Source: Trochalopteron elliotii (lineage: Eukaryota > Chordata > Aves > Passeriformes > Leiothrichidae). Taken from it: a stretch of 64,000 bases of DNA. Where the stretch lies: assembly GCA_024734555.1 (NCBI GenBank), contig JANPWX010000034.1:134107-198106 (forward strand), given 5' to 3'. Shown one piece after another: positions 12,260 to 25,467 of this stretch. Under the pieces are notes generated by a model that ran no database searches, was not told where the DNA came from, and saw nothing but the letters and a program-made list of their open reading frames with translations. The position numbers and the translations under genes are program-made. Every line of letters begins with the position of its first letter. Position 1 is the first letter of the stretch.

Positions 12260-15200
12260 GGATCACCATCACAGATGCTATTGGAAGTTCTATAAACAGT
12301 CACCTCCACAACACCTCTGCAGAGATGCAACAACACCAGGTTTATTTCACAGCAAGCAGAGCTGGGGGTTTTCTCCACAAGAAAGAATCAGCTCTTTGAG
12401 AACGTGAACCAATCTGGATCTTCTAACCATAATCTCAACTGTGACTAGGAAATAGATCTTACTATTCTGTCACCAAGACACATCATAACATCTGTGGTCC
12501 TATTAGGTAGTTTCATGAAAAGAGGGGAAAAAAAATGAAACCCGAAGTCTTTTCATACACAGGAATCTGTTGTTTGATTTTGAGACTACAGAAGTATTTC
12601 ATTTCAGCAGTGCCAAAATGTTTTGCAGAGATAAGGAAATAATATATCAATTTATGTGATGCCTTTGCAATTCTGTAAAAATACATATTAGCATGGGATG
12701 GAGCAGTCTAGACAAAATGAGTCTGAACAATAGAGTCAGAAGGAAGGTTTTGTTTTTTCCTATCAAAATAAAATGAGAAAAAATCACTTGGAATTTCTTC
12801 CATCTTATTTTGTGAAAACTGACACGTTCCTACATGCATTTCTATTTAAATAACTGTGATTTTTTTGTGGAAACCTTTTGTGGATCCAAACTTTTATAAA
12901 CCCTACTAACGACTCTCTTATCTTGTGGATCAAATATAGTAAAATTATCTTTGACTAACTGTGTCCCACTTGTGGAAAATAAGGACTGGAGCATGAATTA
13001 AACCTATCATCTATTGGAAAAGAATCAGAAAAATGTGAGGGACCCGAAAGCAATATGTTCTCTTGGATTATTCTGCTGAGAAAACAGATTCCTGGGTGCT
13101 GGAAAAGCCACAGCTTCTATTTGTTCATAGTTAAAGCATTTCAAGAACTGGATAATTACCTAAAGTGGTCAGCTATTGAATTTTTCTGTTTCCCACTGGT
13201 ATGAGAAGTAAGCACGTACTTTTTGCCAGGCAGAACAGTAATCAATAGGTAATGGAGAAGTAATTTGTCTGATGACATCAACTGGATGCCAGTCCTTCAG
13301 CACCTCTATTAATAAATGTCATGTATCCATGCCAGGAGACCTGAGCTCACAATGAGCTTTGAAGTCACAGTATTGATTATGAAATATTTCTAAACAATGT
13401 CTCAATCTATATTGCCAGTTTCCACATGAGATTCTAGATTAGATGTGCCTCTCATTTCCATTAGCTGGAGCTCTGAGCAATTCCACTGGATAACTCCAAT
13501 ATGAAATTAACTTTGCTGAAGGCTAGAATTTGGTTCACTGCATAAGTATCAGAAGCAATTTTAATACTTTGGAAATCACTAGCAGGACTCTCAGGGTGAA
13601 TGAATGAGAGACACATCTCTCTGCTGAAACCAAATACCTCACCCTGGAGATCTACACACCTAGGTCAATGTTCTCCAGAATGGATTGATCCAGGGACAGC
13701 TTTCACTTCCCTAAAGCAGATAATTCACTTTTTAAATGCAATTTAGGGTTTCAGTTTTCAGCTTGTATTCTCTTGTATCCATGCACATCTTCAGAGAGCA
13801 AAGATTTCTCAGGGCACTGCAAATGGGCACAGTATCATTGCAACCTTACTATGACTAACAGCCTTAAAGGCAGAGGAGACCTTTCCATGGGGAACTAAAG
13901 AATCCTGTGATGCTTTCCTGCCATCTTCCTCCTCATTCCATCACTCCTCACCCGAGATCTTGGAGGCAACTTTGCCAACGTGACTCCTTCTTGCAGGAAC
14001 AGTTGCAGTAGCTGCAATAGCTGTGAACTATCTGCTGTCTCTCTTTTCCTGTGGAACAGACTGAACTTCACCTCATGTCACATATCTTCACTCCGGCACT
14101 ATGTGCCCATTTTTTCCTGTTTCTCCCTCTGTTTCATTCCACACTCACTGTTCTAACCCTTTCCTTTCACTGAGATTTCTTCTAAAGCCTCTTGTGTCTC
14201 GTTAAGTCTTTGGGTTGTTCTAAACACTGTGATCACATACATGATTATGCTGTTTATTAGTGATACTGTCTTGGAATTCCGGGATGAAAACTGGATCTTT
14301 CACTAGCACTTAGGGATCTGCATTTCCAAATAAATGGATTCATTTACCATTGACTTTGGCATGGTTGGAGCAAGCCTATGATGCTGACAATGAAGTCCTG
14401 TCCAGTGACATTAATGCAACTGTAAAGAAACCCGTTACAGGGAACATAAAACTCTTCTCATGGGTCCAGTGAGGTCAAGTTTAGGGCTGCAAATTCAGAA
14501 TGTAGAGATATGGTTGCATCAAAATGTGACAGCACCCATTAATAGTCTGTTACACTCCAAAATCTGCTACAATTCAAAGTGAAGTTAGCAGATGCAACAC
14601 AACATGCTCCCTGCACACTCCCAGAGTCTCACAGGAGCTCTGCCTCTATTCATTTTGATTTGAAAAGCAATTGACTAATACAAATTAGGGAAAACAAGAT
14701 ATAACTGTTAAATCTGGCTGTAAAAAGAACATAATAAGGAAACTGCCTCAGTGTCAAGTTTCTACAAGAATTTGCTTGGATAGTACTGAGTCCAACAGGA
14801 TCTGCACACACACAATAAATAATATTCTTTTTAGCATGTGTGAAATTATATTCTTTTCTGAGAGACTGCTCACTTTTCCTGTTTATAGGGGAAATACTGT
14901 ATATTAGCATCAGAAATTGTGCCTCATAGATAAAGTAACCTGAGTATCAGCTGGCTAAACACCTACACTGACATGGCCATTCTTTCAGTTTAGTGAAGTT
15001 CTTCTGCAGCCAGTAAAAGACAGACATCGGGTTTTTTTGAAAATTAGACTGCTTTTATTTTAAAGGCATCTCTGGCACCCTCAACCCACTGGCTGAAATT
15101 CCATTAGCAAAGTCCCACGAGAAATAGAAAAAAGACTGGTAGCGTTGGCATTTCCCAGGTGCCTGGCCCAGCCTGCAAGTGACACTGCTGTCATTCCCTT

Positions 15201-15436
15201 CTGCTTGTCTCCTTAAACAGGGGGAGGCTATTTTATTTTTTCCTTTTTAACCACCAAATTGAATGAAGAAAGGGATTTCAGTGGGAATGAAGTGTGCAGC
15301 TTTATGCAAGTGAAACTACCAGTAGATTCATATCTAACTTTCAGAAAAAGATTGCTGTAGTTTTTTGTTGGATTTTTTGTTTCTGCTGAAAAAAAAAATG
15401 GTAGGATTTTAAAAATATTGGAGTTTTGTTTTCAAT

Positions 15437-15488
15437 TTTCACAAATAAATACTTTCACAAATAAATACTTTCACAAATAAATACTTTC
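15437..15488. repeat. 16 bp tandem repeat, three perfect copies
   Basis: The unit tttcacaaataaatac is repeated three times without mismatch and followed by the first four bases of a fourth unit. Each unit carries one aataaa hexamer, so the array holds three plus-strand polyadenylation-signal-like hexamers 16 bases apart. It is most simply a recent slippage minisatellite, probably variable in length between individuals. Confidence 0.92.
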
Positions 15489-15572
15489 TAACATGATGGA
15501 ACATTTCATTTTAACAGCTTCCAAAATGAAGCTCTTGAGTTTGTTACTTTTGAAGCCTCATTTTCCATTCAG

Positions 15573-15637
15573 AAGCGGAGGAAAAACAGGAAGGTTTTAC
15601 AGTCCACCTGAATGGAAACAAGTATTTTGATTACAGT
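15573..15637 (+). other. Candidate 65 nt coding exon
   Basis: A good acceptor (cctcattttccattcag, AG at 15571-15572) precedes, and a consensus donor (gtaagtag, GT at 15638) follows. The only frame open throughout enters with two bases of a split codon and ends on a whole codon. Its translation runs AEEKQEGFTVHLNGNKYFDY followed by S, a balanced protein-like composition. The other two frames contain stops. I do not recognise the family. No neighbouring exon, start codon or promoter could be tied to it, and exon-like decoys of this size are common in vertebrate introns. It could be a real internal exon, a non-coding RNA exon or chance. Confidence 0.22.
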
Positions 15638-16637
15638 GTAAGTAGATGCCCAGAAAAATAGATTCCATCACAACCAAAGGAAGGGCTGGACAAAGAGGTC
15701 TGCCCAGCCTGACAGCCTCCACTGTGTGTCTGAGGGGATGCCCAGGACAATGGAGCCACCAAGGTGGACCTGGAGGTGGTCCATTTGTTATTTCTACTTG
15801 CCCATCTCCACTTTCTGCTCTGTTAAAGCTCTGCCTGTGCCTGTGATTTTGTTACATGCTGCTCTACACAGCCAGGTGTTCTGCAGCATTGGGAGCTGCT
15901 GTCCTCTCCTGGACACAAGTGTAGACAGCCTGATGGAAAACTCTAGGTCTTCTGCCCAAATATTTCACTTTTTAAACCCTAAATCCACAATGTAAATATT
16001 GCTACTGTTGTGGTTGTAATTTAACAGGGGATCACAGTTTATTGTTTTGAGTTCTGGCTGCACCTCAAGGTATGGAGAGGAGGGTCACTGGTTGCTATTT
16101 GCTGGAGTATTCACTGGTATGTGGGTCTTACTCCTTGCTTTGTACAGATTAAATAAAAAGGAAGCTGATAAAAGGGTTTAGTTGGTTGGAAAGAAAATTA
16201 CTTCCTTCAGCTGAAATTCCTGGCAGAATCTGTACTTGGACAGAGAAAGTATTTAGTGTGAAAGCACAGGAGCTGCCCAAGCCTAATGAGAATGAGTTCA
16301 TGCTTAAGGTGTCATGTATAGCTTTGACACCTGCCTAACATTTGTAGAGGACCCCAAGGATGCCAAATGCATTTCTCAAAATTCCCTTTAGCTTTTTTAT
16401 TTGCCTTAAAACTATGACAAATAATTTCAGTGCTGGGTGGAAGCTAAAAAAGTATGAGTGTACATATTTGTAAAGAATTGTGCCAAGGCTATCTTGGCAA
16501 ATCTTGCAATCTGTAACCTGGTTCTTCAAGTGACAAGAAATGCCAAATGCTAGTTGTGTAACTTATTGTGTGCCATTGCTGCAAGAACTGGCATGAGTCA
16601 CCATGTTCTAACCCAGAGGAAATTACTTCTTGCTATT

Positions 16638-16708
16638 AAAAAAAAACCAAAAACCCAAACAAAATTAGAAACAGCAACAACAACAAAAACAACAATAACA
16701 AAAAAAAG
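16638..16708. repeat. A-rich (CAA)n-like simple repeat
   Basis: About 70 bases of A-rich sequence with caa, aac and aaacc units, including a cleaner part acagcaacaacaac in the middle. It is simple low-complexity DNA. Confidence 0.85.
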
Positions 16709-16861
16709 CCTTGAAGGTGCGTTTCTCAGTGTCTGTTTTAACCACAGATGTGCAAACTAGTAACCACACTTTGTTTTCATCACATCTTTTGCCTCAAAGA
16801 CCAAGAAATACTTGTATTTCCTTGCTAGATGTGCTCCTAGATAAAGCCTAAGGCAGGAAAG

Positions 16862-16889
16862 ACTGTGGAAAACTGTGGAAAACTGTGGT
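16862..16889. repeat. 10 bp tandem repeat, 2.8 copies
   Basis: The unit actgtggaaa is repeated perfectly twice, then a partial third copy actgtggt. Short slippage repeat. Confidence 0.85.
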
Positions 16890-18418
16890 TTTGACAGGTG
16901 CTGATCCCACTTGGCCACAGATTATCCTGGCACAGCAGCACTTTTCCAAACAGTGGCCTTTGTGCTCACCAGAGCTAAAATAGACACACAGAATTGATTT
17001 TCCAAGGAAATAGCAAAATGGATTGAGTAATTTGTGAAGTATTTGGAGGCAATGAGTGTAACTGTTGGTTTTATTGTCACAACATGATTCAGGTTATATA
17101 ACGTGCTGGCAGTGAAATATGAGAGCTGTAGAAACAAAGCATCCATGAGGAGGAGAAGACACCTACCTATGGCAAATCTACACAGAGCCTTTTCCCTTCA
17201 ATATCACTTGAGCTGATGTTTGCTACATCGATTTATTACCCCACCCAGAGAGCATTTTTGGCAAGTTCCTCCTATGGTGTCATCATAATATTCCTGAAAG
17301 GGGGAAAATGTCACTAAATTTGAAGCGCTTTAAAAAGACACTTTATGACAACCTTTCATGAATAACAGACATCTAAGCAATTCATGTGTTTAATTGCAGC
17401 AAATAAGAGACAAACCAGAAAAGTTTAGCAATTAGGAGGGATTTTTCCCTTAACTCACTTTGGAAACAAATTCTGCAGCAGCAGATCCTGTGAGAGTAGA
17501 AATGATAAATGAGGAGCTGAAGACATCTTTTTCTTTAGCTTTGTAGTTTGGTATGTTTGAAATATGAGAGGCAAAGCAATATCCTCAGCATATTAGATGA
17601 CAATTTTTCCATTAGCTGAATGTGACTGTGGGGAGTGTGTGATGCTGCAATGACCACAGGAGAGGGAATAAACAAAAGGCTCATAATCCTGCACCTAATC
17701 AGGTCTCAAGATATTTGGTTCCAGCTCTTACACAAGCTCTTTACATGTGACCTTGGACAAAGTGCCTGGGATGAAATTTTCCAGCACTCAGATCCTCAAA
17801 GTCCTTAAATCTGTTGTTCTTTTCTCAAAAATGCGTCTACAAGTAAGTTCCTAGCCTTGAATAACTTCCAGAGTTGCCATATTTATTCTCCTTGCTCCTA
17901 CTACCACCTACAGCTCTATCTTCTGTATTTTTCATATCTACTAGTGATGAGCTCCCCTCATCAGAGAAGGTGATTGAACAGAGACCTGCAGAATAATAGC
18001 AGTAATCATAAGAAGTATCTAAAAGAGGAATACTTTCAGATAAAGAAAAAATTGAAGAAACAATCACAAAAATTTAAGTGTTCTGTCATAAATTGATGAA
18101 ATTGCAAAACAGCAGAGGGACACTGATGACTTAGAGGGAGTTGATAAATGTGAACTTGATCTCTGTGACAAGGAGAAAAGGCTATGAAGAAAATCAGACT
18201 GATAATTCTCATTGCTTTTGGAATCCAAGGAGAAATAAAAGTATATTTTGTCAACTGCAATCAAGACACTTGGGGATTTTCTTGGGAGGTCGTGATGGCA
18301 CAGTATAAGAAAAAAGGATGAAAAGCATAAAATCCATTCTAGCTGCATTCAACTTATCAACTCCAACTTCTCTAACCATTTCAGGGTGTGAAAAAATAAT
18401 AAAAAATTCCAAACTTTC

Positions 18419-18440
18419 AAAAAAAAAAAAAATAATAAAG
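18419..18440. repeat. A-rich run
   Basis: A run of about fourteen A residues followed by taataaagg. No retroposon body is visible upstream. Confidence 0.8.
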
Positions 18441-21400
18441 GAAAACCACACCAAAACCTGCCATGCTGTGTGGCTGAGCTCTGGATGTTCAGTAGCACAA
18501 CAGACACAGATTGATTGCATAGGTCACCAGAAAATCTTGATCAAGGAAACAGGTCACACACAGAGCTGCCCTGAATGGTAACACTTATGCAGAAGAAGTG
18601 TTTGATCTTGATATTGAAGAAGACAGTGACAAAACTTCAAAGGAAGCAGGACTTCAGAGAAAGCAGCACTGGAGCCAACATTACGAAAGACATCAAATTA
18701 ATTTTTAATTAACTAGTTTTGGATCAATCATCCAGTTGTCACCAGTGATAAACCCTCTGCAACATAGATTCAGATGTTCCACAACAGTTATGACTCCCAG
18801 AAAAAGCACAAATCCAGTGTACTTTATAAGGACCAATATAAAGTCCTTCATGCCACAGAGGAGGAACTGCACAGTCTGCTGAGAACTACATAAATACCAA
18901 TTATTCTGTTCATAAACACAGTCATAGAAAGGAAAATTTCTACTGCCTATTCAGAGGATCACACAACAATATCCTAATTGCGGGGGAAATGTCCTTTTAT
19001 ATATTTTAGAATGAAAGAAATAATAAGCTGCTGCAATATAATTCTGGTTAAGTGGGAGGTGCTCACATTTACATCCATTGTAAAACTCCCACTGACTCAT
19101 TGGAGGCAAAATAAAAGGTAAAGAGCTCAAGTTTAAAACACTTATCACCATGAAGTTCTATCAGCACTGTGGGATGGAAGCTGTCTGTGGAGTCCAGAAG
19201 CACTTGAGAAGGACACACCCCCCAGGCCCTCTGCTCCCTGGAGCTGCAGTGATTTGGTGTGTGTGATCAGTAATAAGTGGAGCTGACCACTAATTTTCAA
19301 TTAAGTTTATTCCTTCAATTACACTGTGAGGAAAGGAAAATGGGGGAGACTGGCAGAGGAATCAACAGAGGAGGAGAGTTCTTTCCAGGGAATAAAAGAA
19401 TAATTTACATTTTCTGCTGGAGATTTGGAAAATTAGGTACTTCCTCATTAATCAATATTTTTCAATACTGATGCTTCCAAAGAGCATTTATGTTTATTTT
19501 CACAGAAATCATGACAAAAAGGTCCTTTCCAGAATTTTTCAATCAGCTTTCTGCAGGACTTCAGAAATTTTAAAATACAAGCTTGTTTCATTCTGTTGTG
19601 CAAACAAATATTGAGGAATTAACACATCCATTAGTATAGAAATTCTCTTCTCCATGTGGTTCTGGTTTAAAACTTTTCTGTTCCATCTTCCCCTGATCTT
19701 GAAATTACAAATGGAAATGTGAACTCAGCTATAGAAAGCTTTCAGTTCTTGTCATTGCTTTCCAGGATAAAACCCAGCAGAGGAAGAAAATACAGGAAAA
19801 CTTTTTTTCTCCAAAAAAAAGTTTGCTTGACATTCCCTCTTTACACACCTGTGTTAAATCCTTTGCACCCCTACCCAGAAACCATTCATGCAACACCTCA
19901 AAGGAAGGAGAATTTGATGTGAACATTCTGAAATGTTTTTAAAGTCAAAGTCTGTTTCTTTTTAAGAGGGTACAAGGCACACAAAACCCAGGACATTATG
20001 ACTCCCCATGGTAAACCTGTATAAATATTTCCACGCGGTAAAAATATGTAATTATCTGTCTCTGAGAGAACTTTGGGTTTTAAGCTTAAGAAATCCCTGC
20101 TACAAAGGTAAGTTCATGCAAGCACTCAATTTTGGCTGGTGCTGAGCACTGTCACTCTCATCTGTCAAAGTACATGAGCATTCTCATTGCTTCAAACATG
20201 CCAGTAATTGCATTCCCAGCTGAGGCTCAGGCTGAAGTGATTCTGAGAGCAGGACCAAGTGCAAGACTTCATTTTGGTGTCATATCTGAGGAGAAACGAT
20301 TGTCCTGTATGGAGGATGTATCATGAAGTGGACACCAGAAGGTCTGATCTGGGTTTATAAAAGTATCCCAATGTTACCTGAGCTGACAAATTTACGCCTT
20401 TCCTCAGTGTCTGTGTGTATTCAGTAGAAAATCTCTGTATCTGCACCTCACCCACCTCCTACCAGCTTCCTTAGACAGGGAACACTTCCCCTACACAGGA
20501 CTCCTGTGAGCTTCAAGCCAGTCCTTCCATCTATCTCCTCCATCCCAAGGGAGCTTCAAGGATTTTAGAACCTCACCCATCAGGACTTAAAGCAGCCACT
20601 TGTGATTGGGGAAGCAAATCCCCCTGCATCCTGCCAGATTCTGTGGCTTCCCTCTGAAACAGTCCCTGTGTTGGTGTCAGAGGCAGGAGTCTTAACAAGG
20701 TGGGTTTCAGGTCTGTTTTCAGGTGACAAGGTATTCCTGTACCTGTATTCCCTGAACTACATGATTTGCCTTTTTTTCCTTAGATCGGGGGACTTTGGGA
20801 CATAGAAAATATCTTATGAGGTTTATAAAATGCTGTGTAAACTTTAACTAGGAATTCATCTCACTGCGCAATAATGATAAAAAACAGTGTGTGAAATCTA
20901 AGCATTTAGAGAGAAGGGGTTTTATTTCAGAATCTGTACTCTCCTTGCAAATCCAAAAGCACATATAATGATGTGAAATAGAAAATGTTCCTTGACAATG
21001 AGCCAAAACCTACAGCTTTGAAAATCCTTTCTCAGATAAAACTTTTCCTTTTTACATTAGGGTGACCTTTGATTGGGATGGTTCATATTATTATTTTTAT
21101 GGAAACAACATTTGTGGTAAGCACTTTCAAAGGAGCAAAGGCAGGACAAATTCTTTAACTAGAAAGAACCTTTGATCCATGGATAGGAGTTAATGTCCAC
21201 CTTTACATGAAGATGGATCATTTTTAAACCTGTGTAATGTTTGAAATATGATTACTTGTGTTATGTTTGCATGGCAAGGTTTTGGTTGTGGAGGAGCTAC
21301 AGGAGTGACTTTAGTTTTTATTTCTCATTATCCTACTCTCGTTTGATTGGTGATAACTTAATACCTTCTTACTTCAATAACTTCTTACAAATAATTACCT

Positions 21401-22258
21401 CCTTCTTCTAACCTCTGCCTTCTTCCTGGGCTCTACTTCACTCCCAATTTTCTCTGCTTTCTCCACACAGCAACACTGGGGGAGAGGGAAGGGGGATTGT
21501 TCATCACATAGCATAGGACAGCCTCACTACACAAAAAACATTTGAATCTTGGGAAACCCATGTCAAGGACCATTGTCAGTCAAACCCACATCAAAGATCA
21601 TTATCAGCCATGGCATTACAGTTATTAACATTATTACCACAGGGCACAGCTGCAGCCAGAACAAAGTGATGAAGGGCAGTGTGCTGAGGAATTCCATGGA
21701 AAAGTTCTTCAGCATTTCTCACACAAGCCCTGTGGGAGCAGCAGCTCCCCACTGGGACTCCTAAATTTCCATTTCAGCCACTGGATAATAGTGGATCATT
21801 ATGAACCAGGCATTTGTGGGAATGCAGTTTCCCACACATGCATGAGCTCAAGGTAAGGGAGCTATGAACAAACCTTGATGCTCCTACCCCTTGTGGCTCC
21901 TGGGCTGTGGAAATCTGTTCCTTGGGTTTTATTCAGACAGTTTTACACCCTTTTATGGAGTTGCAACACTTTATTACACAAATATTCCTAAGGAAAGCTG
22001 ATTCTAATAGCTCCCTCTCTGGTAGGAATTTTTTATTTTTCACCAGGTTTATAGCTCTTTAAATAAACACTGCCTCATACTTTTCCATCCCCTGTATCTC
22101 TCTACTGTTAATTACACTGAACTTCTCTTGACCTCTTGTTCAGGCAGACTGAAAATGAACAGGTTGCTTAACTAGGTATGACCTGCTTGTCAGAGCAGTG
22201 CTAACAGCTCTGCAGTCACAGCACAGCCCTTGCTGCCTTCCCATCCTTCAGGGCTTCA

Positions 22259-22552
22259 TGGCACTTTTTTTGCAAATGTACATGGCACTAGAACAAGGGC
22301 CAATGGCTTTAAACTGAAAGAGGCCGGGCTTAAATTAGGAATTAGAAGAAAATCCTTTCCTGGGAGGGTGGTGAGACCCTGGCACAGGGTGCCCAGAGAA
22401 GCTGTGGCTGCCCCATCTCTGGAAGTGTTCAAGGCCAGGCTGGATGGGGCTCTGAGCATCCTGATCTAATGGGAGGTGTTCCTGCCAATGCAGGGGCTTG
22501 GAATGAGATGATCTTTAAGGCCCATTCCAACCCAAACCATTCTAGGATTCTC
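22259..22552 (+). mobile_element. CR1 LINE, 5'-truncated 3' end
   Basis: This is the 3' part of a chicken-repeat-1 retrotransposon in the plus direction. Successive blocks match the CR1 layout: gcactttttttgcaaatg, then ggctttaaactgaaagag, then gggtggtgagaccctggcacagggtgcccagagaagc, then ccccatctctggaagtgttcaaggccaggctggatgg, ending gatctttaaggcccattccaacc and ccattctaggattct. The final attctaggattct corresponds to the short 8 bp tail repeats with which CR1 ends. The copy is severely 5'-truncated, as most CR1 insertions are, and retains no reverse-transcriptase coding sequence. It is the best-preserved of the copies here. Confidence 0.95.
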
Positions 22553-25175
22553 AGGACAGAGAAACACCATATCACAAATTTCGCAGTAAATGCAGCTCCT
22601 GTGTCTTGCTCATTACACAGGGGAAGAACTAATGCTGTTTCAGCTTCAAATCTCAGGGACAAATTAAAGCATGAGAAGAGTTTCTTGTGGACTTAAGCCA
22701 GCCCAAGCCCGGGGTGCAAATGTGCACACCAGGAGATACCACTGTGAGTCACATATAAAGGAGTTTTGCATGAAGCATCACAGGGCAACACTGAGGTGGG
22801 AAGAGATGATCTTTGTGTCATATCACAGTGAGCTATCCCTCACTTAAACATGGATTTAAGTCAGTTCTTAATATGTGAAATATTTTGTTTATCTTCTAGA
22901 AATCAGAATTTTCCTCCTGAAGTCTACAGCAGAGATATTTTTCTTGTCTTTCTTTAACATGACAAACTTCATCTTCTGTCATTGAAATCTGTTCTTGGAA
23001 ATAGACAAACTATTTAGAACATTTCAGTCAAAACCCAGGGTATTAATTTGGGAATGTCTCTGAAAGCAAAATGTGATTTGAACGTCAAATAGTACTTGCA
23101 GAAGCTTAATTTTCATGAGTGCAGTCTGGAGGAACATTTACAATACCCTGAGAGAAGCCAGTTCACTGCCCTCAGGTGGAACATTGGCTCAGAGCTGCAC
23201 ATTCCTCCAGAAGATGCTCCAGCACCTGCAGACAAATAAAGGTTATTTACCTTGTCTTACACTGGGTCTCTGACCTCTCTTCCTTTAGACAGCCATGCTA
23301 AGAATGAATGTGGCACTTTTTGCAGAAGTAGAGTAAAATAATGGCAATAAGGAGCACTGAATACCCATAATCAGCCATGCTTTACCACAAGGAGAGTTGA
23401 GCAAGAAACAAAATTATTACAGCGGTGTTCTCTTTCCAGTTCTGTTCATGATTCAGGGCATGAATTTTGTCCTGACACCCTCTTGCTCTTTGTTCCAGCT
23501 CACACATGATAAACACTGTACTCAACAGGAAGGTCATAGAGCTCGGTCCTTTGGAATTAGCCAAGCCCTCAGGTTTAGCCAGCTGGAAGATGTGGGAATT
23601 AGTACTGTAGCTTTTTAACAAGAATTCCCCAAACATGTCGAGAGAAAGATAGGAAATTTCCTTGGGTGTCCATCATTTCTCAGAAGTCAAGCCATTTGCA
23701 TTTAGGTGTTTAAAGGCAGGGTTAATAAGCCTTGTTCCAGCCAGCTGGCTTTGAACTCTTTAGCCAGCAGGAATTTAAAGGAAGCGCTGAGCACACCTAC
23801 ACAACAATGTAGCAGTGTATTATCAGCCCAGCCCTTGCCTTTTCTAAGACTGTCCTTCATGTATGACACAAAAGTCAGGGAAAAACTATCTGCTCAGGCA
23901 GTTAGAAGCTGTACAGTACCAGAACACAGCCAAACTGCCGTGAATAAAAAGGCAAAGTCAAAGAATGGATAAACATGTAAAGAAAATTAAGTTTATGTGG
24001 TGGGATGTCTTTGCTGACACTGGGCTCTCTGAATGGCAGGGATCCAGTGGCAAAATCTCCTAAGTGTTTAGACATGTCATGTCCAGAGGCTTCTCTCCCT
24101 CTTGACTGCACACCCAAAGGCTGTTTGCCATTTCTATTACGTAAGGCAATTCTTGCTGGCCACCATTGCCTCTTTTCTCTGAGTAAAATGCACTCAGGCT
24201 CCCTCCATGCAGCTGTGCAATGTGCAGCTTCTGCTAATTTGAAGGGCACCCCTCCTCCTCCTCCCCTGATGATCCAGGAATACAGCAGTGAAGTGCCTTA
24301 ATGGTAGCATCAAATAGCCTCCTGCCATACATTTTTAATTTCTGAAATGGTCCTTGTTAGAGTTTCAGGGTTCAGGGAACTAGTGTGAAATGTTGCTAAA
24401 GTGGATAAAAACACCTTACCTAAAAATAAATCATTGTCCAATTCCTGCTGCATCACCTCAGTCAACTAGTGGCAGATTCTCTGGTGACTAAAACAGCTTT
24501 ATTACCACAATATCCAAAGACCTGATAATCATTAAGGATTTTTTTGCCTTTTATCACCCCAGAGGTGGAGTAGTGAAAAATATAAAGACTTGAGTCAGTG
24601 ATGGTTGAAGAAAATGTGCATGGACTGTACAAGCTCTTAACACAGGCTCTGAGATCATGTGCAGTATCAAGAGGATTCTGAACTGCCACCACACGTGAGG
24701 TCATCACTTAGCCCTCATTGTCAGAAATTTTTATACAACTTCATTTTTCCAGTCTGGGGCCAGAGGAGTTTGGTTCAGTTGTCACAGGAGTCAATCCCAA
24801 GAAGTCTTGTTGCACCTGCTACTGACAAACTTTGCTTGTTTGGCCTCCCAAACCCTGTCTGCAGAGCAGTTGGGCTTGATCTCACCACAGCCAATTAGGA
24901 AATGTAATTAAAGGCTCCTTTTGAGGACCTACCACTCCAGTGAACCTCCTGAAGAGACTTAGAAAGACAGGTTGCCAAACCCCCCCTTCCATCTTTCCGT
25001 TTCTGTTAATAGATGTCCAGCCACTATTTCCAATCTTCCCCTCCACTCAGAAGCAGAACCATGTGTATTACTTTTCTGACTGAAAACCCACTTTGGAAGT
25101 GAACAGTGCTTTATTTCCCAAAGGAAGAAATGAAACACACAATGCAGACTGTTCTAGGGCTGAGTTTGACACAGA
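22553..25175. other. Unannotated stretch between two CR1 copies
   Basis: No gene is supported. The longest frame is about 115 codons on the minus strand (23902-24249), overlapping 98 codons on the other strand; neither resembles a known protein. I see no further repeat and no RNA gene. Confidence 0.55.
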
Positions 25176-25467
25176 TGGTTTGATAGGATAAGGATGGGAC
25201 AAGGAGTAATGGATGTAAGTTGGAAGAGGGGAAATTTAGGCTGGATATTAGGAAGAGGGTTTTTTTACTGTGAAGATGGTAAGACACCAAAGCAGGTTAT
25301 CCAGGGATGCAGTGGTTGCCCCAGCCCTGGCAGTGATCAAAGCCAGGCTGGATGATGTTCTGAGTAGCCTGGTCTAGTGGAAGGTGTCTCTCCCACAGCA
25401 GGGGAGTTGAGACTAAATGATGTTTAAGGTCCACCCCAACTCTTTAATAGTCTATGATTCTGTGATC
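25176..25467 (+). mobile_element. CR1 LINE, 5'-truncated and diverged 3' end
   Basis: This is a second plus-strand CR1 tail. It contains tttgataggataaggatgggacaagg, then ggctggatattaggaagagggtttttttactgtgaagatgg, caaagccaggctggatg, gcctggtctagtggaaggtgtctctccc, and ends gtttaaggtccaccccaactc and tctatgattctgtgatc. It is clearly more diverged from the CR1 pattern than the copy about 3 kb upstream, which suggests an older insertion or another subfamily. No coding sequence is preserved. Confidence 0.93.

Larger units (their letters stand above)
10586..15436. other. Unannotated stretch with an ORF-poor core
   Basis: No gene is supported. Frames reach about 100 codons (12097-12399, plus). Between about 12,400 and 14,650 no frame of 60 codons or more exists on either strand, so a long exon there is excluded. 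A 10 bp perfect hairpin at 12232-12259 and a DR1-like nuclear receptor motif at 11816-11828 are listed separately. I saw no recognisable repeat elsewhere in it. Confidence 0.55.
15638..22258. other. Unannotated stretch, no gene seen
   Basis: No gene is supported. Frames stay at or below about 94 codons (18064-18348, minus). It contains a CAA-rich tract (16638-16708), a short 10 bp tandem repeat (16862-16889) and an A-rich run (18419-18440). The segment 18690-18720 is a very AT-rich aattaatttttaattaa stretch. An exon-like donor at 20108 (aaaggtaagt) has only a poor upstream acceptor. I see no repeat family in the remainder. Confidence 0.55.
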
